Below are positions 1-5,573 of a stretch of 7,330 nt of DNA, one piece after another (position 1 is the stretch's first letter; each line of letters starts with the position of its first letter). The translations under genes and the position numbers were made by a program. The notes under the pieces are model-generated. The model was not told where the DNA came from. It searched no databases and saw only the letters and a program-made list of their open reading frames with translations. This DNA comes from Patescibacteria group bacterium. GTDB lineage: Bacteria > Patescibacteriota > Microgenomatia > UBA1400 > MFAQ01. The stretch spans positions 1 through 7,330 of the forward strand of contig JAHITH010000078.1 in assembly GCA_018817845.1 (NCBI GenBank). The letters are read 5' to 3'.

Positions 1-36
1 CTCCGTATCGAGGTTTGATTTTTTAGGTAGGTCCAT
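1..36 (-). CDS. Start of an unidentified gene running off the left edge
   Basis: After the stop of the phosphoglycosyltransferase there are 12 bases and then an ATG at 36-34. From it 12 codons stay open to the edge (MDLPKKSNLDTE). The spacing fits the tight operon pattern, and a gene is expected here. The peptide is too short to recognise, and the true start could lie elsewhere. Confidence 0.4.
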   Translation of the reverse strand, partial: MDLPKKSNLDTE

Positions 37-48
37 GTTTATTTTAGT

Positions 49-711
49 TTACCATTTACTGATCATGGCAAATGGGGTTTTGATTATTATTGCAATATCT
101 TCTAGAATTGATTGTCTTTTGGCGTAGGCGGCGTCCATTTTAACGCGCTTGTTCCAAGCTATCTTGTTTCTACCAGCTACTTGCCAAGGTCCAGTTAAAC
201 CTGGCTTGACACTAAGGCTGGCGTTTATTAAGGGGCCGATTTTTTCCTTGCCAAATCTTTTTAGAGCATCGTCTATCTCTGGTTGGACATAAGCTCTTGG
301 ACCAACTAAACTCATGTCACCCCTTAGTATATTAAAAACTTGAGGCATTTCGTCGATAGAGGTTTGACGCAAGAATTTGCCCAACTTAGTGATTCTTGGA
401 TCATTGTCAATTTCTAGTTTCCAGCCTGATTTTTTGTATTTTTCAAACAGTTCTTTGTTGTTTTTCCAAACCCCAACGGCGTGCTCTAGTTTACCGTTCT
501 TACTTTTTAACATGATCATGCTCCTGAATTTTAAAAGATTAAAGGGGTTTCCGTCTTTACCCACCCTTTCTGGTTTATAAAGAATTGGATAGCTTGGATG
601 CTCAAGTTTCATTAGCAAGGGAATAATGATCCAGATGGGTAAAAAAAGGACGGCTAGAACCAGTGAAGCGGTGATGTCTATTAGCCGCTTAATTGGTTCG
701 TAAAAAATCAT
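49..711 (-). CDS. Undecaprenyl-phosphate sugar-1-phosphate transferase (short monotopic phosphoglycosyltransferase)
   Basis: A 220-residue initiating enzyme that moves a sugar 1-phosphate from a nucleotide sugar to polyprenyl phosphate on the cytoplasmic side of the membrane. One hydrophobic segment (about 11-34, with Pro25) follows the basic KRLID start, as in the re-entrant helix of PglC-like enzymes. Catalytic-domain motifs are ERVGKDG (48-54), KFRSM (61-65), DPRIT (104-108), TSIDEMPQ (117-124, containing the catalytic Asp120-Glu121 pair), RGDMSLVGPR (130-139) and KPGLTGPWQVAGRN (169-182). Larger WcaJ/WbaP proteins have extra helices and a CoA-binding-like domain; this one has only the catalytic core, with an insert of about 35 residues between KFRSM and DPRIT. 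The sugar cannot be told from sequence. Its start overlaps the manC stop (ATGA), so the initiating enzyme and the donor supply are translationally linked. Confidence 0.95.
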   Translation of the reverse strand: MIFYEPIKRLIDITASLVLAVLFLPIWIIIPLLMKLEHPSYPILYKPERVGKDGNPFNLLKFRSMIMLKSKNGKLEHAVGVWKNNKELFEKYKKSGWKLEIDNDPRITKLGKFLRQTSIDEMPQVFNILRGDMSLVGPRAYVQPEIDDALKRFGKEKIGPLINASLSVKPGLTGPWQVAGRNKIAWNKRVKMDAAYAKRQSILEDIAIIIKTPFAMISKW

Positions 712-1823
712 ATATATTGAGTTAGCTTTTTTTCCTTGAGCAGATTGATAAATTGCTTGATTTTGTCTGATTCGTGCATATTACAGACAACAAGACCGTC
801 CTGTGTGTCGACTACTACAACGTCATTCAAACCAATGACCGAAACGATTTTGTCTTTGACGTTTGAGTAAATTATTGATCTTTTAACACTAGAGGTCTCT
901 ACCTGCCCCTTGATTAGATTATCTTCTTTTTTGTTTTCTGCCAAACTCTCAAAAAGTAGTTCCCAGGTTCCTACGTCACTCCAACCGATATCTACCGGAA
1001 TCACTACTGTATCTTTTTTGCTTAGTTTTTCAAAAATTCCGTAGTCTATGGATGTTTTCTCAAATTTAGGGTAGATTTTTCTAATGACTTTGTTTTGCCT
1101 AAATTTACCTAAGGCTGGACGAATTTCTTCTAAAAGTTTGTATGCTTTGGGCTGATGTGTCTTGAACAAAGAATGCATTAACTCAGCGGGCCAGACAAGA
1201 TAACCGGTATTAATTAAGTACTGGCGAGATTTAAACAGTTTCTTGGCTTTTTCTTCGTTTGGTTTCTCAATAAACTTAACAAATTCGTGAATGTCTAGAC
1301 CGTCAATTTTCGAGATGCGACCACCTATTTTGACCCAACCGTTATGTTCACTGGGGAAGGTTGGTCGAACGTCTATTTTTACCAGTTTTTTGGTTTTGTT
1401 TGAGTACTCGGCCGCTTTTTTCACGGCATGGTTAAAACCTTTGACGTCTCTAACTATATGATCTGCACCCCAAATGGCGGCCACGATGGCGTTGGGGAAC
1501 TTGTGATAAACAAATAAGTTAACTAATCCAACGGCGCCCAAGGTATCTCTTCTTACTGGCTCGGCAATAATATTTTTCTTGGGTATCATGGGGGCCTGTT
1601 TTTTAACAAAGTCGACGTATTCCTCCCCGGTAGAAACGTAGATATCTTCTGGTTCAAAACCTTTAAGTACGCGGCTTACCGTGGTTTGGAACATGGACTT
1701 ATTGCCAATCAGCTCTTGAAATTGTTTGGGGGATTTTTTACGACTCATTGGCCACATTCTTGTCCCCACGCCTCCACAAAATATTATTGCTTTTGTTGGA
1801 GTTGGATTTTGTGTTTTTGCCAT
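708..1823 (-). CDS. manC: Mannose-1-phosphate guanylyltransferase, ManC type without isomerase domain
   Basis: A 371-residue nucleotidyltransferase that forms GDP-mannose from mannose 1-phosphate and GTP in the cytosol. The pyrophosphorylase signature GGVGTRMWPMSRKKSPKQF spans 17-35. Other family blocks are WGADHIV (118-124), FVKFIEKP (181-188, sugar-phosphate site), NTGYLVWP (205-212), SIDYGIFEK (258-266) and DIGWSDVGTW (278-287). A C-terminal segment of short strands (300-350, with VVVVDTQDGLVV) follows. The bifunctional ManC/AlgA proteins are about 470 residues and end in a phosphomannose isomerase cupin; that domain is absent, so fructose-6-phosphate entry needs another gene. I kept the ATG at 1823 although it overlaps the WbaZ-like gene by 40 bases, because the next Met (23) lies inside the signature. 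The stop overlaps the next start as ATGA. GDP-mannose is the obvious shared donor for the neighbouring GT4 enzymes. Confidence 0.93.
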   Translation of the reverse strand: MAKTQNPTPTKAIIFCGGVGTRMWPMSRKKSPKQFQELIGNKSMFQTTVSRVLKGFEPEDIYVSTGEEYVDFVKKQAPMIPKKNIIAEPVRRDTLGAVGLVNLFVYHKFPNAIVAAIWGADHIVRDVKGFNHAVKKAAEYSNKTKKLVKIDVRPTFPSEHNGWVKIGGRISKIDGLDIHEFVKFIEKPNEEKAKKLFKSRQYLINTGYLVWPAELMHSLFKTHQPKAYKLLEEIRPALGKFRQNKVIRKIYPKFEKTSIDYGIFEKLSKKDTVVIPVDIGWSDVGTWELLFESLAENKKEDNLIKGQVETSSVKRSIIYSNVKDKIVSVIGLNDVVVVDTQDGLVVCNMHESDKIKQFINLLKEKKLTQYI

Positions 1824-2920
1824 AGTTTATTTACTTTATCACGAAACTTAATGATAAATCTATCTTGGGTAAATTTTAAAGCATTTTGCTGACATTTTGC
1901 TGAGGTGATTTGGTGCTTGCCAGACTCAAATTTTTTTATGGCCCTGGTTAGGCTGGAAACAGTTTGGTGTTTAAAAAACAGACCCGTGTGATTGTTTATC
2001 ACCGTCTCCATAGCTCCGCCGTTGTTAAAAGCTATAACCGGAGTACCAGAGGCTTGAGCCTCTAGTGGCACCAGACCAAAGTCCTCGATCTGAGGAAAGA
2101 TAACTGCCTTGGCGTTGGTGTAAAGCCCGACTAAATCTTGATCAGATACCTGGCCTAAAAACTTTATATTTTTCTTAGCCAGTTTTTTTAGATTTTTAAG
2201 TTGAGAGCCTGTACCCACTACCTTCAAGGTCTCACCTTGTAGGTAATTGAAGGTGTTAATTACTAGGTTGGTTTTTTTGTATGGTTCTAAGCGGCTCACC
2301 ACTAGATAATATTTTCGTTTATTTAGTGAATTTGGTCTAGATTTTGAGTAAAACTTGTCTTCAATTGGAGGGTAGACTACATCTGAATCTTGATTATAAT
2401 AGGTTTTTATTCTATTTTTAACTTCTTTAGAAATGGCTATATACCGGTCTGGTCTTTTGGAAATGAGTAAATCTACTGATTGAAAATATTTTTTAACGAA
2501 ATTGGGGATAAGTTTCATTTTTATGTCTTGGTTGTATTCTTTAATTTTCCCCCAAAGATACCTAGTTGGGGTTAAACAGTAGCAAATGTGCAAGGTTTCT
2601 GGCTTGGTAATGATTGCTTTAGCGTTATCTCTGGTTATACTTATTACTACGTCAAATTTGTTTAGGTTAAATGTTTCAAACATCATTGGGGCTATTGGTG
2701 AAAGCCACTGATGACGGGTTCTTAAGGGTTTAAATATGTTAATAGGACTAGGAATGACCTTGAAACTAGAGGCCCAACTAGCTGATTTTGGACTATGAAC
2801 CAGTGTGTAGATTGGAGCTTGAGGATATATTTTATGTAAGGCTAATAAAAGCCGCTCGGCGCCGCCAAATTTGTTGACTTGGTCGTAAACCAGAGCAACT
2901 TTTATATTATTGGTACTCAT
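1784..2920 (-). CDS. GT4 family glycosyltransferase, WbaZ-like (putative mannosyltransferase)
   Basis: A 378-residue GT-B enzyme. The N-terminus VALVYDQVNKFGGAERLL (8-25) has the GGAER acceptor loop. HICYCLTPTRYLWG (111-124) is the characteristic block of the WbaZ-like subgroup, in which a Y-C-x-T-P-x-R-Y-x-W pattern is conserved. DRYIAISKEVKNRI (158-171) and VVYPPIE (181-187) follow. The donor domain has VVSRLEPYKKTNLVI (207-221), with Arg210 and Lys215/216 as likely phosphate contacts, and an intact EX7E (Glu279 in EDFGLVPLE, Glu287). WbaZ of Salmonella is a mannosyltransferase, and manC directly downstream fits GDP-mannose as donor, but that is inference. The gene starts the second segment after hicBA and has its own -10 element. 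Its last 12 codons or so, a glutamine- and lysine-rich tail, overlap the start of manC by 40 bases, which suggests loss of an earlier stop. Confidence 0.9.
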   Translation of the reverse strand: MSTNNIKVALVYDQVNKFGGAERLLLALHKIYPQAPIYTLVHSPKSASWASSFKVIPSPINIFKPLRTRHQWLSPIAPMMFETFNLNKFDVVISITRDNAKAIITKPETLHICYCLTPTRYLWGKIKEYNQDIKMKLIPNFVKKYFQSVDLLISKRPDRYIAISKEVKNRIKTYYNQDSDVVYPPIEDKFYSKSRPNSLNKRKYYLVVSRLEPYKKTNLVINTFNYLQGETLKVVGTGSQLKNLKKLAKKNIKFLGQVSDQDLVGLYTNAKAVIFPQIEDFGLVPLEAQASGTPVIAFNNGGAMETVINNHTGLFFKHQTVSSLTRAIKKFESGKHQITSAKCQQNALKFTQDRFIIKFRDKVNKLWQKHKIQLQQKQ

Positions 2921-2927
2921 TGTGTGT

Positions 2928-2933
2928 AGTATA
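2928..2933 (-). promoter_or_regulatory. Candidate -10 element for the WbaZ-like/manC/PGT segment
   Basis: A TATACT hexamer on the minus strand lies 7 bases before the ATG at 2920, the same hexamer and nearly the same placement as at hicB. Transcription would start at or beside the ATG, giving a leaderless mRNA. The intervening ACACACA holds no ribosome binding site. I find no good -35 at 16-18 bases. The promoter call rests on the hexamer and on the parallel with hicB. Confidence 0.45.
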
Positions 2934-2940
2934 CTTTTTT

Positions 2941-3001
2941 CCCGTCATTCTGGCTTGTCCAGGAGAATCTTTTTATTCTTAGGTAACCTTTTTGCTTTTA
3001 G
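2941..3001 (-). pseudogene. Remnant of a GT4 gene 3' end, frameshifted
   Basis: Behind hicA the minus strand reads LKAK in one frame (3001-2990). After one extra base it reads GYLRIKRFSWTSQNDG in the next (2988-2941). The complete GT4 gene upstream of hicB has LKAKGFLRVKRFSWT at its C-terminus, so this is a homologous scrap of about 20 codons with a one-base insertion and no start. Past the tryptophan the match fades, except for a GCCAGA that aligns if five bases are missing. The scrap ends just before the promoter of the WbaZ-like gene. It is probably what is left of a GT4 gene, or of a duplicated end, after hicBA arrived. Confidence 0.65.
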
Positions 3002-3005
3002 GTTT
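2957..3005 (-). repeat. Direct repeat copy 2 (overlaps the hicA stop)
   Basis: This is the partner of 3600-3647, with one inserted A and five mismatches by hand alignment. The inserted base extends an A-run after CTAAAAGC. The mismatches cluster in the middle (GGTTACCTAAGAAT against GGTTTTTTAAGGGT). Read with the frameshift, the encoded residues are conservative relative to copy 1 (F to Y, V to I), which points to a diverged paralogue more than to a fresh duplication. Confidence 0.85.
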
Positions 3006-3216
3006 TAAGAAATTCTTTTATGGTTACTTCACTCTGCCTTAAGATGGCTCGCAAGGTACCTTTTGGTAAGTCGCGGTTATGCATAGCGACTGTAGTAGCT
3101 CTGCCGTCGGGATGAATTAGTCGAGCATGACTGCCAGTTTGCCTGGTAATTTTGAATCCTAGCTTGGTAAGTTTTTTGATCACGTTTTTGGGTCTGACGG
3201 CAGGGAGTTTAGCCAT
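2998..3216 (-). CDS. hicA: HicA family mRNA interferase toxin
   Basis: A 72-residue basic protein, normal size for HicA, with its small dsRBD-like fold. The pattern is RPKNVIKKLTKLGFKITRQTGSHARLIHPDGR, then TTVAMHNRDLPKGTLRAILRQ. This is the standard order of helix, strand with the G-S-H signature, strand, H-x-x-x-L-P-K-G and the final helix. His30 in GSH is the expected catalytic residue and is present, so the toxin looks active. HicA enzymes cleave mRNA (and tmRNA) and stop growth when free of HicB. It is co-transcribed with hicB just upstream. The last codons and the TAA stop fall inside the sequence copied from the GT4 3' end (repeat copy 2), so the C-terminal residues FLKT may have been set by the recombination that placed the module here. 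Confidence 0.9.
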   Translation of the reverse strand: MAKLPAVRPKNVIKKLTKLGFKITRQTGSHARLIHPDGRATTVAMHNRDLPKGTLRAILRQSEVTIKEFLKT

Positions 3217-3218
3217 AT

Positions 3219-3509
3219 CTAGACAGCAAACTGGGTGGATGGATTGAAAAAGAAAGGTACTTGAGTATTGGTGATCATTTCTTCGTTGGGGTGATCGACA
3301 GGAATTTCTTTATGTTCTTTTTGTAGAGACTCTAAATGAAAACTAATTGTGCCTTGGATATTTTTTAAGGCTTCTTGAGGACTACCTCCATCATCAACCA
3401 CACCTAGGGTCGGACAAAAAGCAACGTAACATGGTTTTTTGCTACCGGTTCGTGTATCGGGTCTTAAGATTACTCGATAGTCAAGAACGGTTTTCTTTTG
3501 TGTTTTCAT
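3219..3509 (-). CDS. hicB: HicB family antitoxin
   Basis: A 96-residue protein with the HicB fold pattern: a first strand DYRVILRPD (about residues 10-18), then YVAFCPTLGVVDDGGSPQEALKNIQGTI, which matches the HicB consensus of a strand, P-x-L-G, a glycine turn and a helix starting with EAL. A helix ending in LESLQKEHKEIP follows. HicB proteins neutralise HicA by masking its active site, and many also repress their own operon through a C-terminal HTH or ribbon-helix-helix domain. Here the roughly 30 residues after the core (ending FFFNPSTQFAV) show no such domain, so this looks like the short, single-domain form. The gene precedes hicA, with two bases between its TAG and the hicA ATG. This is antitoxin-first, the reverse of the well-studied E. 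coli hicA-hicB order. The only ATG in a suitable place follows an extended -10 by 9 bases, supporting leaderless translation. Confidence 0.85.
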   Translation of the reverse strand: MKTQKKTVLDYRVILRPDTRTGSKKPCYVAFCPTLGVVDDGGSPQEALKNIQGTISFHLESLQKEHKEIPVDHPNEEMITNTQVPFFFNPSTQFAV

Positions 3510-3518
3510 ATTGAGTTA

Positions 3519-3544
3519 AGTATAGCAAAGTTGGGGCGTGTAAA
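3519..3544 (-). promoter_or_regulatory. Candidate hicB promoter, extended -10, giving a near-leaderless transcript
   Basis: On the minus strand a TATACT hexamer at 3524-3519 is preceded by TGC, which makes an extended -10 (TGnTATACT). A TTTACA at 3544-3539 could be a -35, but its spacer is 14 bases, shorter than usual, so the extended -10 probably matters more. Only 9 bases separate the hexamer from the hicB ATG, leaving a leader of about 0-3 bases. There is no ribosome binding site in that space. Calls are by eye. Confidence 0.55.
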
Positions 3545-3560
3545 GTATGCGATACTTTAC
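3540..3560. promoter_or_regulatory. Perfect 9-bp inverted repeat, candidate operator of hicBA
   Basis: The arms GTAAAGTAT and ATACTTTAC are exact reverse complements separated by three bases. The left arm on the minus strand includes the stop codon of the GT4 gene (3559-3557). The other arm supplies the bases of a possible -35 element (TTTACA, 3544-3539) for hicB. That position, just upstream of a toxin-antitoxin promoter, is where autoregulatory operators are found. There is no T-run on the minus strand after it, so it does not look like an intrinsic terminator. Which protein binds is unknown. Confidence 0.6.
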
Positions 3561-4660
3561 AGTGATTTGTAGGCTTTAATGGTTTCTCTGGCTGTTTTGG
3601 TCCAGGAGAATCTTTTTACCCTTAAAAAACCTTTTGCTTTTAGGTTTTTTAATACTTCTCTGTCCCCCATTATTTGCTCTAGCCTCAATATGAGACTTTT
3701 TTGATTATATGGATCAAAATAAAGAGCGGCGTTGCCATAGACCTCTGGTAGGCAGGTAGCGTCTGAAGAGAGAACTGGTAAGCCGGCTGCCATGGCTTCT
3801 AGACCGGTTAAACCAAAACCTTCAATAAGAGAGGGGTGAACCAAGGCTAAGGCTTGAGAGTAAAGCATGGCCAGATCGTTATCTGGAACAAATCCTAAAT
3901 AGTGAGCATGGCTGTTTTTATCCATCCTTTTTTCAAAAACGCTTCGGGCACAAACTATGGCTAGCGAAAGTTGGTGTTTATGAGTTTTATTAAAGTTTTT
4001 AATGGCTGAAACTAAAAAGTTGATGTTCTTGTGGGGATACAGATTGCCTGTGTAAATAACGAATGGTTTACGAAGATTGTATTTTTTGAATATATGACTA
4101 GGTTTGATTTTTACATCCACCTTAAGAGCCTTATCCACGGCTTCGTAGGTTACGTGAACCTTCTGGGGGTTTAAGTTGTAGTTGTTAACTAAATTATCCT
4201 TCCAAAATTTACTTGGGGTAATTATAATTTTGGCTTTACGGATATTTATAGCAACAGCGAAACGATAAGCCAGTTGCTTAATCCAGTAAACTTGAGGTGA
4301 TCTGGTGGTGGATTCTTTGCCGGTTGAAATATGCTTGATGAGATCGTGAATTGTAAGAACTAACTTGCCGGGATATAAAATGGGGGCGTTAAAATGGGGA
4401 ACGTGCAAAAGATCAAGCTTGGCGCGGGCAAAGATAATTGGGTTTATTAATTGTTCGGCGAATGAATAAATTGGGGTGTTTAACTTAACAAACTTAAATT
4501 TTTTTAGAGATTCGATCTCTGATTTAATATCTGGGTTGCCAAAAATGACGTAGGTATTTTTGCGATCCGCTTGAGCTAGGGTCAGAATTAGATTTCTGGT
4601 GTATCGGCCTATACCAGTATGTTTATTGCCATATAATCTGGCGTCGATACCTATTTGCAT
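3557..4660 (-). CDS. GT4 family glycosyltransferase (mannosyltransferase B-like)
   Basis: A 367-residue retaining GT-B enzyme, full length for the family. The N-terminus has GIDARLYG and then TGIGRYTRNL (15-24), the acceptor-side glycine loop of the MtfB-like GT4 subgroup. Further on are TIHDLI (103-108) and ITPSKFWKDNL (147-157). The donor domain opens with YTGNLYPHKN (203-212), and Lys211 is a candidate phosphate contact. It carries an intact EX7E motif, Glu280 in EGFGLTGLE with Glu288. The C-terminus GFLRVKRFSWTKTA (344-357) is the usual closing segment. A mannosyl donor is plausible because a GDP-mannose gene sits nearby, but that is inference. The start lies one base after the upstream stop. 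Its own stop lies inside an inverted repeat upstream of hicB. The stretch encoding residues of about 339-354 is partly duplicated downstream of hicA. Confidence 0.92.
   Translation of the reverse strand: MQIGIDARLYGNKHTGIGRYTRNLILTLAQADRKNTYVIFGNPDIKSEIESLKKFKFVKLNTPIYSFAEQLINPIIFARAKLDLLHVPHFNAPILYPGKLVLTIHDLIKHISTGKESTTRSPQVYWIKQLAYRFAVAINIRKAKIIITPSKFWKDNLVNNYNLNPQKVHVTYEAVDKALKVDVKIKPSHIFKKYNLRKPFVIYTGNLYPHKNINFLVSAIKNFNKTHKHQLSLAIVCARSVFEKRMDKNSHAHYLGFVPDNDLAMLYSQALALVHPSLIEGFGLTGLEAMAAGLPVLSSDATCLPEVYGNAALYFDPYNQKSLILRLEQIMGDREVLKNLKAKGFLRVKRFSWTKTARETIKAYKSL
3600..3647 (-). repeat. Direct repeat copy 1 (within the 3' end of the GT4 gene)
   Basis: These 48 bases encode about LKAKGFLRVKRFSWT near the end of the GT4 gene. 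They align with 2957-3005 behind hicA. By hand I count 43 identical positions of 48 plus one single-base gap. The outer parts are identical (AAACCTAAAAGCAAAA at one end, AAAAAGATTCTCCTGGAC at the other). The two copies bracket the hicBA module, about 640 bp apart in the same orientation. Confidence 0.85.
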
Positions 4661-4661
4661 A

Positions 4662-5573
4662 TTAACTTAGCTGCCATTTGAGTAATCTAAGAGATCCTTT
4701 TATTTTAATTCCCAACATCATAAACCAAATAAAGGGTGCTGGGTATTTTTTAGAGTAGTGTTTTTTAATAAATATTTCCCACGCCCTGATTGACGCTCTG
4801 GCTATTTTTATTTTTATTTTTTTGCTGGCTTGGGTAATTTTTTCAGTTTCTTGTCTAATGCCAGAAGAAGCCCCTTTTAAATGAAGAGTGCTAACCTTGG
4901 GGTAATAGATTATTTTGTAACCAGCCTGTTGTAGTCTGTAGCAGATGTCTATGTCTTCTCCGTAGAAAAAATAGTCTTCGTCCCAACCGCCTATTTGATT
5001 AAACAGTTTTAAAGATATTAAAAAATATGAACCGGCTATTACAGGAACTGCTGTAGGGCGTTTGATTTGCCTAAAACCTAGGTGGTATAAATTGAAGACT
5101 AAAGATTTGGGGAATATTTTTGATAGGCCAAAAAGACGGCAAAAAGTATTCCAGGGTGTGGGGAAGCCACGACGATTGTCATAGTCTATGGTGCCATCTG
5201 CTAGAAGCAGTTTAATGGTTAGAGCACCAACTTTGGGGTGTTTTTTAAGATACTTTAGGGGTTTAACCAGGCTGAACTTTTTTAAAACGGTGTCGGAGTT
5301 TAAAAAAAGTAAGTAATTAGAGTTTGCCAGCTTGGCCCCTATATTATTGGCTTTGGCAAAACCTAGATTTTTATTATTTTGAATTAATTGAACTTGAGGG
5401 AATTGGGTCTTAATCATTTCTTGACTACCATCTTTAGAATTATTATCCACAACTACAACTTCTAGTCCTCCTTTAGGGTGGATAGCTTTGTAAACGGAGG
5501 TTAAACAATCGTCAAGAAGCTTACGGGTATTGTAAGTAACAATGATAATGGCCAGATCTTTTTTGGGGAGCAT
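4662..5573 (-). CDS. GT2 family glycosyltransferase, rhamnosyltransferase (WbbL)-like
   Basis: A 303-residue GT-A fold inverting enzyme, expected to add a sugar from a nucleotide donor to a lipid-linked glycan at the cytoplasmic face. Motifs appear in family order: VTYNT (12-16), VDNNSKDGS (42-50, nucleotide binding), NLGFAKANN (69-77), FLNSDT (90-95, the DxD-type metal site as NSD), and [19 protein letters not shown] (195-213), whose ED-D carries the likely catalytic base. His231 in TLHLKG matches the late conserved histidine. The last 60 residues or so are basic and include a short hydrophobic stretch ([10 protein letters not shown]), possibly a membrane contact. This motif set is typical of WbbL-like rhamnosyltransferases, but specificity within the group varies and no dTDP-rhamnose genes are visible, so the substrate is open. 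The start A is shared with the upstream stop (TAATG), and a single base separates its stop from the next start. Confidence 0.92.
   Translation of the reverse strand: MLPKKDLAIIIVTYNTRKLLDDCLTSVYKAIHPKGGLEVVVVDNNSKDGSQEMIKTQFPQVQLIQNNKNLGFAKANNIGAKLANSNYLLFLNSDTVLKKFSLVKPLKYLKKHPKVGALTIKLLLADGTIDYDNRRGFPTPWNTFCRLFGLSKIFPKSLVFNLYHLGFRQIKRPTAVPVIAGSYFLISLKLFNQIGGWDEDYFFYGEDIDICYRLQQAGYKIIYYPKVSTLHLKGASSGIRQETEKITQASKKIKIKIARASIRAWEIFIKKHYSKKYPAPFIWFMMLGIKIKGSLRLLKWQLS

Noticed and set aside
377..580. Plus-strand open frame of 67 codons
   Set aside because: It lies wholly inside the phosphoglycosyltransferase on the other strand, is low complexity in composition, and matches no family I know.
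1686..1892. Plus-strand open frame of 68 codons
   Set aside because: It is antisense to the conserved N-terminus of manC and the end of the WbaZ-like gene. The product is cysteine/histidine/tryptophan-rich nonsense without a motif.
2957..2962. TGGACA on the minus strand as a -35 for the WbaZ-like promoter
   Set aside because: It sits about 22-23 bases from the TATACT box, too far for a sigma-70-type spacer, and it is part of the GT4 scar coding sequence.
3540..3560. Inverted repeat as an intrinsic terminator for the first glycan block
   Set aside because: The stem is A/T-rich and no T-run follows it on the minus strand. The next bases are ACGCCCC. An operator fits better.
2957..3647. hicBA as a transposon with target-site duplication
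   Set aside because: There is no transposase and no terminal inverted repeats. The repeats are about 48 bases long with several mismatches and an indel, unlike a short exact target duplication.
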